DNA of 64,000 bases from Anaeramoeba flamelloides (taxonomy: Eukaryota; Metamonada; Anaeramoebidae), in assembly GCA_027625915.1 (NCBI GenBank), contig JANTQA010000051.1:4216501-4280500 (forward strand), written 5' to 3'. The translations under genes were made by a program, and so were the position numbers. Shown in pieces: positions 22,126-33,911 of this stretch; position 1 is the stretch's first letter, and every line of letters begins with the position of its first letter. The notes beneath the pieces were generated by a model. The model was given only the letters and a program-made list of their open reading frames with translations. It was not told where the DNA came from and did no database searches.

Positions 22126-25100
22126 ATGAACAAATTTAAGATTTGCTTTATCGGAGACGCAAAAGTTGGGAAAACTTCAATTATCACACGATGGATCTAT
22201 GACACTTTTGAAACAGATCTTGAAAGGACCGTAGGTGTTGATTTTCTTTCAAAAACTGTCCATATTGATAATAAAGCTGTTAGATTACAACTTTGGGACA
22301 CAGGTAATAAGAACCCTTCTCACACAAATAATCTTCAAGAGTGTTATTGAAAATATTCACCTTATTAATAATGATACTTTGGCCTTTTCCTTTATTTCTT
22401 GGTGTGATAAAAAAAAAACAAAAACAAAAACATAATCATCTGTTTTTTTACTTTTAATAATTAAATGTTTGTTTTTTCCTTTTTCTTTTGAATTCTCTTT
22501 TTTTTATTTCCATTACATATTCAGCCGGACAAGAAAAATTTAGATGCCTTTTACCATCTTATATTCGAAATTCTTCGATGGCAATTATTGTTTGTGATAT
22601 AACAAGTAAATCTTTTCTTTTCTTCTTTGATTAGGTTTTTTTTTTTTTTTTTCTAAATTTATTTACCAAAAGAACAATTTCCTTTTTTCTATTTTCCCTT
22701 TACTTTTCCCCAAAAACTTTTTGAGGATCATAAATTCATTTTAAGAATCGGTGGAGACTGTTTATAACAATATATGTTTAACTTTTTATTCCATGAAAAC
22801 ACTCCCAATTCCTTTTGAATTATTTTGATTGCAAATATTAATCTTTTCAAAATTAATAATTAGTTGTATAAAATTTCCTACTTTGAATATTTATTTCACT
22901 AAAATCAAAAATTTAATCGCTCAATCTCTTTGCCATTTTTCTCTTCATAAACGAAAAATTTTTTCAAAATCATATTTTACTGCACTAACATGAAAAATAA
23001 AATTGAAAAAAAAAAGTTAGTCAAAACTACTACGTTCCTTATTCTCATTTCATCTTTAATAATAAAGTTTACAATATAATAAAAATTTCAGAACTTCAAA
23101 TTCATGAGACTATTGTATTTATTATTGTTAGTATAACCACTTTTTTTAAAAGTCTCTAGTCAAGAAAAAAAGGTGTTTTTTCGGGTAAGAAATTCCAAAT
23201 AAACGGAAGAATGAATTTGAGTTTAATTCAACTTGGAGATATTTACTTTGATAGATAATAACTAATAGTTTTGAAAAGGCTGTACTCTTCTAATAAAATA
23301 GAAAACCTCAAAAAAACCTAGAACACTTAACAGATAAAACAGAAAAACTCAAAAAAACCTAACGGTGGCTTTCCCAGAATCCAAAAGAATTGATTAAAAT
23401 CAAATATTTTACTCAATTAATTTAAAATTCTAGAAAAATTAGCCCCTCCACGTCGTTCCACGTCGTTCCACGTAACTTCACGTCATTACCTGAATCGCTA
23501 ACTTAAAATTAAAAATATTGTTGAATCGAGTGAGAGAGTGAATCTGATCATTTCTCTCAAGAATCTAATCAACTTATATAAATTGGGATGGATTTTGTTT
23601 CAATTCATATTTAGTGTTTATTTTTTTTAATCGTCCAAAATTTTTTGGATCGATAAGATAATGTCTCGGATAATTAGTGATTCTTCACAATCTACAGCCC
23701 GATTTCCAGGTTCAAATTGAAATTATATCGAGAACTTTTCGGATATATTTTGATTTCAGATTTCTATTTTTTCAAAATATATATTTAATTAATTGATTTA
23801 ATTATTTTGAAGGGAAGAATAACTTTCTATTTCTCTAAAATGATGAAATAAATAAATAAATAATATTTTAGAACTCAAAAAAGAAAAGAAAAGAAAGGAG
23901 GTAATTTTTTAAAATGTAACGTTTTTAAATACAAAAAAAAGTCATGAAGAACAGTGCACCCATTGAAAAATAATCATCAATTTTTTAAAAGTTTGTCAAT
24001 TATTTTTCATTTAAGAATATAAATGTCTAATTTTTTTTTTAATCACCACCAAGATCACCAAGATTTCAAAAATTAAATCCCATTGCAGGGCAACCATACT
24101 TGTCAAATCTCTCCGAGTACATGACAACCTTAATTGATAGATGTAAATCGAATTTGAATATAATCGTTCAAGATAGATCTTTTCCAGTACAAGAAAACTG
24201 TTCTCAATATATTAAAAATGAATACAAATCAAAACTAAAACGACAATTTGAGCCACTTTTTATCTTTTTGAATCTTCCATTTATAAATAAATTTATAAAC
24301 TCGGCAATAAACAAATGTATAACAAAAAGATTTCATATTAACAAAAGCTCATCAGTAGATATTTATAGAGTAGAAACTAAAATTTTCGAGAATATATTAT
24401 TCAACAAACAAGGGAAAATCGAAATTAAAAGATAAATTAGAGTTTCTAGATTTAAATAAATTAGGAGAAATAGTCACTTTTCAAAAACTTAATTAATTGG
24501 TGTCAAGATATACCCTAAAAAGAAATAAAATTAATTGCTATGGAAACTATTAAAAATAACCTCAAAATCTCAAAAAGTTGAAAGTGTCAAAAATAATTTA
24601 AAACAGTTAAAGACGTAATTAAATTCGTTAAACATGGATCAAATGCAATGATGCTTAAAATGGAGCTTTTCTCCAATTTTATTTAAATGTAGAGTATTTA
24701 GTAACAGTTTACATAGATATACGTATATGTTTTATAAATTTAAAACAGATAAACACATCTTGTGTGATATATTAACGGGGAATATACCCCGCGTGTTATG
24801 TAAAATCCCGGCCTATAAGTAAAGTGTGGGCAAAGTTGTTTAAAGACTTTGTCAAACTTGAATACCTAAAACTTCTAAATAACACAAAAACAGAAAATTC
24901 AAGAAAAAAATAAAAAACTTTTAAAGAAAATTCTTGAAAAAATAAATATAATAATAATAGAGAAAAATACTGACTTGCTACTATCTAACATAAATTATAA
25001 ATACATATTCTAGCTAACACCCAATTTTAAGAAAGTCTGATTTCATATAAGGACAATAGAATTAAATTCGATTCAATCTCGGTTACAAAAAATAAATCAA

Positions 25101-25916
25101 TTTATATAATGATTTTTTCCTCTTCAACTTCAATGTACGACAAAATTAAAAAAAAAAGTCAAGAGTTCAAAAATAAAAAAAAAGTTAAGAACTAAAAAAA
25201 AAAAAAAAAAATGTAAAGAACTCAAAAATAAAAAAAATGGAAAATAGTAAAGAGGAACTCAAAAATAAAAAAAAAAGTTAGGTTCAAAAAACTAAAAAGA
25301 AAAAAAAATCCAATAATATATTGAATTAAATTTGGAAATTATCCAATTTTTTATCAGATTTTCCATTAAGTGCTTTAAGGATCAATATCCATAGTTTTAC
25401 ATTTTTAATATTTTCTCAAAAGATCTTTTGGTCTAATGATTATTAATTAAAAATAAAATATTTTTTTTCGATTATTTTTTTTTCATTTTTATTCACAATT
25501 AATTTTTTTCTATATACATATCTATTTTAATTATTTATAATCTTAAAGATCCAGAATCCTTTGAAAATATTGATTATTGGTATGATCAAGTAAAAAATGT
25601 TAGTAGTGAAGAAATAATTTTTTTTTTGGTTGCAAATAAGACTGATCTTGCAAAGGAAAGAAAAGTTTCAAACGAAACACTTGAAAAAAAAGCAAAGGAA
25701 AATGATTTTCATTTTATTGAAACGTCCGCAAAAACAGGAAACAATATCAAATCTTTATTTAGAAAAATCTGTTTATTAATATTAGAAAAAGAAAGTGATA
25801 ATATTATTGATGAAACTGAAAATAGCCAATCAAAACAAAACAATACATCACAGAACCTTGTATTGGAATCCGAAAATGAATCAAATAAAAATTCAAAGGA
25901 AGGTGGATGCTGTTAA
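22126..25916 (+). CDS. Rab6-like small GTPase, 3 exons
   Basis: Exons 22126-22303, 22525-22605 and 25549-25916 (phase 1 at both junctions, GT-AG) give 208 residues, the normal Rab length. Visible motifs: P-loop GDAKVGKTS, switch [12 protein letters not shown], switch II WDTAGQEKFR (the A is created by the first splice), NKTD, ETSAK, and a C-terminal GGCC for double prenylation. [20 protein letters not shown] and PSYIRNSS are characteristic of the Rab6 subfamily, which works in retrograde Golgi traffic (established knowledge). Animal Rab6 ends GGCSC; this one ends GGCC. All nucleotide-binding residues are present, so the protein should be functional. Intron 2 is 2.9 kb and contains mobile-element debris. 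Intron 1 is 221 bp. No neighbour lies within 4 kb upstream. Confidence 0.94.
23441..23490. repeat. 10-bp-periodic imperfect tandem repeat (5 units)
   Basis: Five decamers built on cgtcgttcca / cgtaacttca, GC-rich against the A/T background. Preceded by an atcaaatattttactc block, as at 59178. Lies in the Rab6 giant intron. Confidence 0.7.
24060..24900 (+). pseudogene. Decayed LINE-like retroelement remnant (tentative)
   Basis: A reading frame at about 24085-24435 ([23 protein letters not shown] and so on) continues into a heavily stopped region. That region ends in LC-(x)[10 protein letters not shown] near 24765-24820. The DNA around cccggcctataa (24808-24819) closely matches the Cys-His tail of the LINE at 29890-29970 (tgtccggcctataaa). 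I cannot identify the frame at 24100 itself. It may be an older copy of the same retroelement class, sitting inside the Rab6 intron. Confidence 0.35.
25143..25310. repeat. A-rich minisatellite (~5 imperfect units of 26-35 bp)
   Basis: Units built on gtaaagaactcaaaaataaa followed by A-runs, in the Rab6 giant intron. Confidence 0.6.
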
Positions 25917-26296
25917 TAATTATTTATTAATTTGGAAATTTTATTTCTTTCATTTTTGATTTTATTTATTTTGTTTTTATTTTTTTTTTAAAAAAAATAA
26001 TAATAATTATTTTTAGAAATTATCTTTCAAAATTTCTTTTTTTGATTTTAAAACGAATTCTAAAGAAATAACAAAATTAAATGATCTTGTTAAAATCTTA
26101 GATAATACCTGAAATATCCCCGCTTTTGATTATTTCTGTATGAAATATTTTTTTTTTCAGAGAGATTTGTAACAAATAGCATATAGTCACCTTTTCGGAA
26201 TTCTGGTAATCGATATATTTTTGAGTTTTTATTCATAAAAAGGAAATCAATTTTAATAAAAGTATCAAAAAAAAAATTAAAAAAATAAACTATTTT

Positions 26297-26984
26297 TTAG
26301 TCAAATGGGAACAATTGTAATGGATGAAATATATGCGTTTAAAGAGTTTGAATGGATATTCGAAGAAAAAATTAAGAAGGAAATTTTCAAAATTGAAATC
26401 ATTTTTTTACATTTTTACACATTTTTGTTTTCGAATTTTTTTTTAAAACGTCATTCAGTTGCAAAATTTTTTATTATTACAAGATAAATAGTAACTTGGT
26501 AAAAATATGTATTATACATGCTACCAAAACGGTGAAAATGTTGTCGGAAAATCTTATTGAGAAATCTATTAGAATTTTCTGAAGATCTTCAATTGAAGAT
26601 CTAAATGAAAAATAAATTTGAAAAATTTTCACCTCATTTTCATTTTCTTTTTCAAATAGAGACCACAAATACCAACACAATTCATTTCGTGGATATGATT
26701 TCTAAAAGAAAAGTGTGGAAAATGAAGTGGAAATTGTTTCCTATTTATTATTCAAATACCAGTAGAACTTCAAAACGAACATTGTTGTTTTACTAAATTT
26801 GGTAATATGAATTCTTGTTTTTTTTTTAATTTTTTATAAAATCTATTGATTTATTAGTTTTATTTCATATGGATATCAACTATACCTTGATTTGTATTGT
26901 TACTATTTATTTTTTTATTTATTATTCAAAGTTAAATTATATATTAAATTAATGTTTGTATGAAATATTGTTAGCCATTTGAGG
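26297..26984. mobile_element. CAGTCAAAG-type inverted-repeat element, copy 2 (~688 bp)
   Basis: Left end agtcaaatgggaacaattg, right end near ccatttgagggaaac. The interior aligns to the reverse complement of 19339-20007 (aaaattgaaatcattttttt, gaccacaaataccaac, aacattgttgtttt). The short frame at its left (MDEIYAFKEFEWIFEEK) may be a relic of coding sequence. Confidence 0.55.
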
Positions 26985-28046
26985 GAAACTTAGTTTTGTT
27001 ATATTCCTTAGAATCCCATTTGAAAAATTTGTTCAAGTTTGAAATCAAAGATTTAAAATTATATTGGTGTGCTATTATATTTATTTTGATATTTGTCTTT
27101 AAAACGGTTTTTTATTCTTTGAAAAAGCCAATATACTTCAAAGATGAAATATTTATATTATTTTATCTTTTTTTTTGTATTTGGAAAAAATAATAATTAT
27201 TCATTTTTGCAATTTTCTTTAATGAATTTTTATTTTTTTTTTTTTTTATGATTTTTTAAATTTGAAATTGTATTCTAATAAGAATAATTCAAAATACAAT
27301 ACATTGATTTATTATAAATAACTTTTTAAATAAAGTTGTTAATTTCATGATAAAAAATAAATTAAAAAATACCTAAATGAGAACTTTTCATTTATTTTTA
27401 TTTACAATTTAAATATCGATATTAAATCAAGAGAAAAATGAAATTCATTTTTTTAGGCAAGGATTAAAATTTTTATATGAATAATTGTATAAAATTCTAT
27501 TTAAGCAATTGAAAATACTTGAAAGAACAAAAAAAAAATTGTAATTAAAAAATACTTTCATTTATAAAATTAAAATTAAACAAATAAAAACCTTTTTAAT
27601 AGAAAAAATAAATTAGCTATAAAATTATGAAAGAAAAATATAAAATAACTCTTAAATATTATGGCGAGATAATACAATAATCTAAATCAAAAAAAAATAT
27701 TTTTTTTTTGAATTTGTTTTCGTGAAATTGAAAAAAATCTTTGAGTGAAAATTGAATTTTTAAATCAATTAATCCAGATCTTTCGAAATAATTTTTGATA
27801 AATGGTCTCGTATTCAATAATATCGTTTATTTTATGTCTAAATTTTTTTAAAAAATTATATTAAAAAATATGTAAAGAACATTAAAAATAGATCAAAGAT
27901 TAATCTGACTTGAATTGTTGGAAAAATCATTTAAATTTTGAAAATTATTTGTGAAATAATTATAAAATTTTACAATGAAAAAAAAATACTATCTTTTTTT
28001 CAAAATTTAATTTATATATTATTTTTGAAAAATTATTTATAATCAA

Positions 28047-28072
28047 ATATATATATATATATATATATATAT
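28047..28072. repeat. (AT)n microsatellite
   Basis: Thirteen AT units, in the gap before the LINE. Confidence 0.95.
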
Positions 28073-28339
28073 TGAAATTAAATTTTAATCAATAGATAAA
28101 ACAGTTTTTCTACATCATGCCAAGATATCTTTTATAATGAACAAATTATTTATTGACATGTTTGATATAAAATGGGGGTGCAAGAGCCCTAAAAAACAGT
28201 AGAGAATAATGTGTTGGGATTATTAAAACCACAACTTTTTGATGGTAGACAAACGTTTCAATAATAAAATAATAACAAAAAAAATTCTTTTTACAAATTC
28301 TCAATTATAAAATAATAAAATCCTAATAAAAAAGAAATT

Positions 28340-30191
28340 TTTATAATAAAAATTCATTAAATCCAATTGACATAAAGGAAATTTTTGATCAAGATAAAAT
28401 TAAAGAAATAATCAAATTTCAAAAAAATAAATCAGTTAAAGAATTTGACAAAATAAATCATTATAAGTTTATAAAAAACCAACCAATTCAATATTTATTA
28501 AATTATAATTATTTTATTAAAACAGTTCAAAATATTTTTTTAAATTGGATAACAGACGAAACTGAAAAAAGTATAAATTTTATTAAAAAAAGAAATTTAT
28601 TATTTATTCATAAATCGGGGGGATGAAGGCGAACCATTAAATTATCGACCTATCTCTATAAATCAATCTCTTCCAAAATTTTTTTTTAAAATTAATATAC
28701 ATTGGAATTCAAGACTCATGGGACTTGATTTCAAAAAAAACAATTTGGATTTAAAAAAATATTTTGGAACAAGAATTGCTGTTTTAAATTTATTAAGAAA
28801 ATTTAAAAAAATAAAAAATAAAAATAAAAATACAGAATACTTTGTAGTTACTATAGACATACAAAAATGTTTTGACTCTATACAACACTCGTTAATATAT
28901 CAATCTATTAAAAAATTTATCAAAAATGAAACAATTAAAAATTGGCTCTTGAGATATTACAAAAAAAGAAGGAATTGGAGTTTATCAAGGAGATCCCTTA
29001 TCACCAATTCTCTTCGCATTTATATCTCATTTCCTACTAGAAAAGTTAAAAACTTTAGCTGTTCATGTTCAAATGTATGCAGATGATCTTATTCTTATTA
29101 TGAAAGGGCCATTAATCTCTCTAAAAATTAATTTAGAAAGTATTTTTTGAAATAATAAAAAGATTCGGGATGAACCCACATAATAAAAAAAACCAAATAT
29201 AAAAAAAGAATTAAAAGATATTTTTTATCTTGGGATTTGGTTAGAAAAAAACACGCATCTTGAATATAATTTCAAAAAAGTGGAAAAGTCCTTGGAAACA
29301 CTTAATCGATTGTTTCAACAAAATAAACTCAACAATGGAGTCAAAATAACTTCTTTCAAAGCTCTCATTTTAAGTCAACTTTATTATGGTCTTGAAATAT
29401 TTGACTTGAAACAAAATGATTTTGAAAGAATTGATAGATTTATCAATAAAACAGTCACAAATTTCTTACAAATTAATATCCATTCACCTCGATTAATTTA
29501 TAAAACTGAAGCAAAAATTGATCTCGCTAGATTAAAAATATACCGAAGAAAATATAAATTGATAGAAAAAATTAGATTTCTTAAATTTAAAAAAATTAAA
29601 AACAATACTAAATTTTCGAAAATTGGAAAATGAAAATATTAATTGGCACACTAAGGGATTAAAATTATTAGATTTAGAATTAAAAGTTTTTCGATTAACC
29701 GAATTGGAAAATTCACCTAGTTGGAAAGTTCAACAATATCTAAAAATTATAAAACAACAAAATTGCAATTTCAAACAACAAAAATATTTAAACTGAAAGC
29801 TTCAAAAACAATTCTAAAATTTCGAAATTTTACTAATTGTTTAAATAGGTACTCTTATGTAACAAGTAAAAATAAAAAATAAAAATTGTGATTTATGTAA
29901 AGAAAAGTTAAATATTGATATCATTGAAGATTTCGATCATTTTTTATGGGACTGTCCGGCCTATAAAATAAATCGAAAAAATCTGGACATCTGAATTTTT
30001 TGAAAAAATAAAAAATTAATAATATCAGAGATATTATTAATAAAAAAGAATTCATCATATATATTATCATTAGTAAGTGATAATAAAATTTGTGATTCTT
30101 TAACAAAATTTCTAAAAAAAAGTTTAGAAATTAGGGCACACAGGAGAAAAGCAATTTTCTCTCTTCAAAAATAAAAAAAAAAAAAAAAAAA
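28340..30191 (+). mobile_element. Broken non-LTR retrotransposon (LINE), reverse transcriptase and C-terminal part
   Basis: Reverse-transcriptase motifs appear in order on the + strand but in different frames: NYRPISINQSLPK (~28640), VVTIDIQKCFDSIQHSLIY (~28847), GVYQGDPLSPILFAFI (~28977) and MYADDLILI (~29075). A LINE thumb/C-terminal segment follows (ILSQLYYGLEIFD, ~29370), then a Cys-His tail (CDLCK ... DHFLWDCPAYK, ~29890-29965) and an A-rich 3' tail (~30168-30190). The 5' part with the endonuclease is missing or unrecognisable. There are several frame breaks, for example at the G-run at 28617-28622, so it is dead. Confidence 0.85.
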
Positions 30192-30469
30192 GAAATTTTT
30201 TAAATGTTGATATTTTTTTTTAAGCTATTTTTTTATTTTAAGTACATATACTCACTTTCAAAATCATTGGCCCATTAAAAATCAAATATTAAAGAAAAAT
30301 ATTTTTAATAATTGAAGTTATCTATTATTATATAAAAATTTTTGATTTAAATATTCAGTTCTATACTCAAGATATATTTATTTTTTGTCTAAAAATAAAA
30401 GAAAAAGAAATAAAAAAAAAGTTAAAATAAATTATGCCATTTATTTTGAAAGAAGCATTACATGAAAAA

Positions 30470-30624
30470 TAGAAAATTTTATAAAAGTAATAAAATCCAT
30501 TTATCAATTCTCCTTCCATTTGAATAACTAAATCTAATCTCTTTTTCAGATTTGAAACTAATTTTTTCATTAATTCATCTGTTACTTCTTTCCAATTTTT
30601 CGTTTTAATTTTCCATTTTAGCAA
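30470..30624 (-). pseudogene. Tc1/mariner transposase C-terminus remnant
   Basis: Minus-strand residues KNWKEVTDELMKKLVSNLKK, then RLDLVIQMEGELINGFYYF. This fits the end of Tc1-like transposases (W..i....l.KLv.smp.Rl..vI...G...Y). The rest of the transposase is not visible upstream. It lies directly after the LINE tail. Confidence 0.45.
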
Positions 30625-31587
30625 AAAACCTTTGAAAAAATAAAAAAGAGAAAAAATTATTTATTTGCAACCTTTCCATTGTGTGAGGAAAAAACTTCCC
30701 AACTATACAAAAGAAACTCAAAATTGAAATGTAACATGGGCCATTTATTATAAAATTTTGTTTATATAAATATTAATTATAAAAATTTCTTTTGAAGAGA
30801 ATTATTTGTTGATATTTATAAATTGGAATCTATTTATAACAATTCGATTTAAAAATATTATATCAAAGATAATTGGAAATTATGGGATTTTGTGTTGTAT
30901 TAATATATTTACTATCGAAAAAAGAATCGAGAATAAAGATAGAAAGGGTGAAAGAAAGATTTTTTTGGGGAAGAGGAGGGTTGGTGCAAAAAAATAAAAT
31001 AAAATGATCTTCACATAAATTTTTTAGTTTTTTTATTTTAATTTAATTGTTGGGGCTTTATTTTTTAATTGTTTATAATAAAGTATTTTTTAAAACAAAT
31101 AAATCTCTTTATAATGTTAATGGGGTGCTTTTTTAACGGTTTATTTCAAATTATTATCAAAAATATATTTTCAATTTTTTGGATCAGAATCGTTTTTCTT
31201 TTTTGTCTTTTTCAAATTTTTGTTTTTTTTTCTTTTTCTTTTTTTTTTATTGTTTTTTTTTTTTGATACTTTTTTTTTGCAAAAGATCATGTGGAATAAA
31301 AAAAATTCTTTGAAAATACAAATAATCACTCAGAAAATTTCAACATTCAATTTGCTTTACAATGAATTTAATTATTGCAAAAAATGTTATTGTTAACTTA
31401 TATTTAGTTAAAGTTTAGTAATAAACAATTGGTAATGCTCGTTTCAAAAATAGTGATCCACTTTTTTTATTTTTTGGTTTTATTTTTACTTTTAATTTCT
31501 AAAATAACGGATTTTTATATATTTAGAATGATTTATAAGTGAATTGTAAATCAGATTTAATTATTAGTTATTTTTTTAAATACTTAA

Positions 31588-31589
<2 letters not shown>

Positions 31590-31657
<68 letters not shown>
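31590..31657. repeat. (AT)n microsatellite, 68 bp
   Basis: Uninterrupted AT/TA dinucleotides; the IYIYIY peptide read from it on the other strand is not a gene. Confidence 0.97.
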
Positions 31658-31659
<2 letters not shown>

Positions 31660-32960
31660 AATTTATTATTTCAAGTGGTTCACAGCGTTTGAAATGGAGT
31701 TTATAATAAAAATTGGATAATAGGCTAAAAATTGTTTTATTTTTTGAATATTTCAAGAAAATTATTTTTATAAAAGAAGATATAATTTTTGTATTAAATT
31801 ATAAATCGTACTTTGGTACGGAATAGAAATCCGCAATTTTATTCAAAATTAATCAAATTTTGTCATTAATATGACTAGTTTTATATAATTGTTTTATATT
31901 TTTGTTTTACTATCAATCGGTTATTAAACGTCGAAAGAATTCACTTTCAATAATATTTTATATATATTTTTCTTTTACTTGTCAAATTACATAGGTTTCG
32001 ATCTTAATGGGTGACTTCCGTTTTTTTTTTTTTTGGGTATGTATTTTTTCTCATAAACATTATGATCTATATTTTGGGGTATCAATCAACCACAATGAAT
32101 AATATTCCAGAATTGGAAATTAGAGAATCAGTTTAAAAATATTATTATATTTATATTTTAGAGACCATTAGAATGTTGTACAAAATTTAAAAAAAAAACT
32201 GTAACAGTATAATATGTTTTTTATCATTAAAGTGGGATACAAAATACTTATTTTGGATACCTAATACTATTAAAACACGTATTTAACTTATTTTATAAAT
32301 ATTTTTTTATTAATTGGTAACTTGTTATTTAGACTCTGAATTAATATAAAAAATAAATTAACTTGATCTTTTCAATTTTAGGATTTAAAATATTTTTTGT
32401 GGTAAAATGGGATATTTTGTATTTAATCTTTTTTGCAATTTGGTTTTTTGTTAATTTGGAGAATTAAGTATAAACTTTTTTGTTTTTATAAATTCTTTTG
32501 AATTCTGGAAAAGTGAGTTAGGTTTTTTTTATTTAAAAAATTAAAAGTAAATTAGAAAAATTTTCTCTTTAATGCAAAAATTAAAAAAACAACAGCCTTT
32601 AGATTTTCAAGAATATAAAAGAGCTGAGAAAAATCAAATATTTTCTCTTTTATTGTGAATTATGGTAAAGTATCATTAGACTCTGTTGTTTTTTCTGTTT
32701 ATTGAGAAAATATATTTATTAAAGAATAAAACCCAAAGAAAACCTTCATAATATTTTTTTTTTTGAATTTTTTTTTTTTTTGATTAGAAAACCAATGGGT
32801 TTTCAAAATAAAAACAAGAATAAAAAACAACCGCCATTTTGTTTTCTTGGGTTTTTTTTTTATTCAAAAAATCAATAGATTAAACAAATAAAACAGTAGA
32901 CCTCAAGAAAACTGCTGTTGTATTTTTTTTTAATTTCTGAAATTATAAAAATAAAATAAA

Positions 32961-33010
32961 ATAAGGCACTCTATGACACTTGAAAGTACTTTGTGGTACT
33001 TGATGACACT
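32961..33010. repeat. 10-bp-periodic imperfect tandem repeat (5 units)
   Basis: Five decamers each ending in (g/a)(c/t)act: ataaggcact, ctatgacact, tgaaagtact, ttgtggtact, tgatgacact. Confidence 0.75.
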
Positions 33011-33424
33011 TTCATAATTCCCAATTTTTAAATTTCCAGAAACTTAATTAATTCTTTGAAATAAAAAAAATATTAATTTCTTAGAAATAAAATATATAAA
33101 TTTTTGGTTGAGTGTTATTTTTTAGGGTTTTGTTGAAAACACTTGATCTGTTAACAAGGGGATTATGCAGTGATAAAAATCAAAACTCCATTTTTCGAAG
33201 AGTGAATGAACATGGTTATTAAAAAGCATTTGAAATAGATGATTAAAAAAAAATACATCACAATAATCCTTGTTTCCTAATAAAAATAATGCTTTTTCCT
33301 TTATCTTATTCCAATGCAAAATCTAATTCACTGGCCAATATTATACTTAACTTCAAATCAATTTTGAACTGTAAACTCCTTGGTATTTTCAGTAAATTTT
33401 AAATTAGGAAAGATTTTTGTTGTA

Positions 33425-33911
33425 GAGCAGTGAAAAAAATACCGGACATAAAAAAATCCCTGACAAGATTTTTAATTGTCAATATTAGTAAAATTATTAT
33501 GTAATTTCAGCTATTTACTATCAAATTCCTTTTTTTAAGAATCGAACTTTTTCAATTATAACCCCCCCACTTATTAGAATGCTGATTGATAAAATCACAC
33601 TTGTTCAAAACACCATTCAATCAATCAAAAAACAAGAATAAAAATTATCATTTTCCAAACTCTAGTAAACCTCAATAAAACTGGATTATTTTTCAAAAAA
33701 AGTTGATCAACATTAGGCTATCAAACAATTACTCAAGGATTCTAGAGATACCTTACTTTGACGAACTTTAGGTAGGTTTATTACTAATCTCATAAAAAAA
33801 TTGGTTATTTATAATAAGGATTTCATTGAAATTAGACAAAAATTTTACTAATATTCACAATTAAAAATCTTGTCCGGATTTTTTTCTTGTCAGGTATTTT
33901 TTTCCCTACTA
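33425..33911. mobile_element. TIR element E (487 bp) with ~70-bp inverted ends
   Basis: Left gagcagtgaaaaaaatacc ... atttttaattgtcaatatta. The right end is its imperfect complement (taatattcacaattaaaaat ... ggtatttttttccc), flanked by TA. Non-coding; single copy in the window. Confidence 0.65.

Larger units (their letters stand above)
22606..25548 (+). other. Giant intron 2 (2.9 kb) of the Rab6-like gene
   Basis: The donor is GTAAAT after CDIT and the acceptor TTAAAG before PESFENI. Contents: a 10-bp-periodic repeat (23441-23490), a stretch with a 111-codon reading frame and LINE-like tail (24060-24900), an A-rich minisatellite (25143-25310), and otherwise featureless A/T. Confidence 0.85.

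Noticed and set aside
31568-31756. Minus frame with an IYIYIY stretch
   Set aside because: It is the translation of an (AT)n microsatellite.
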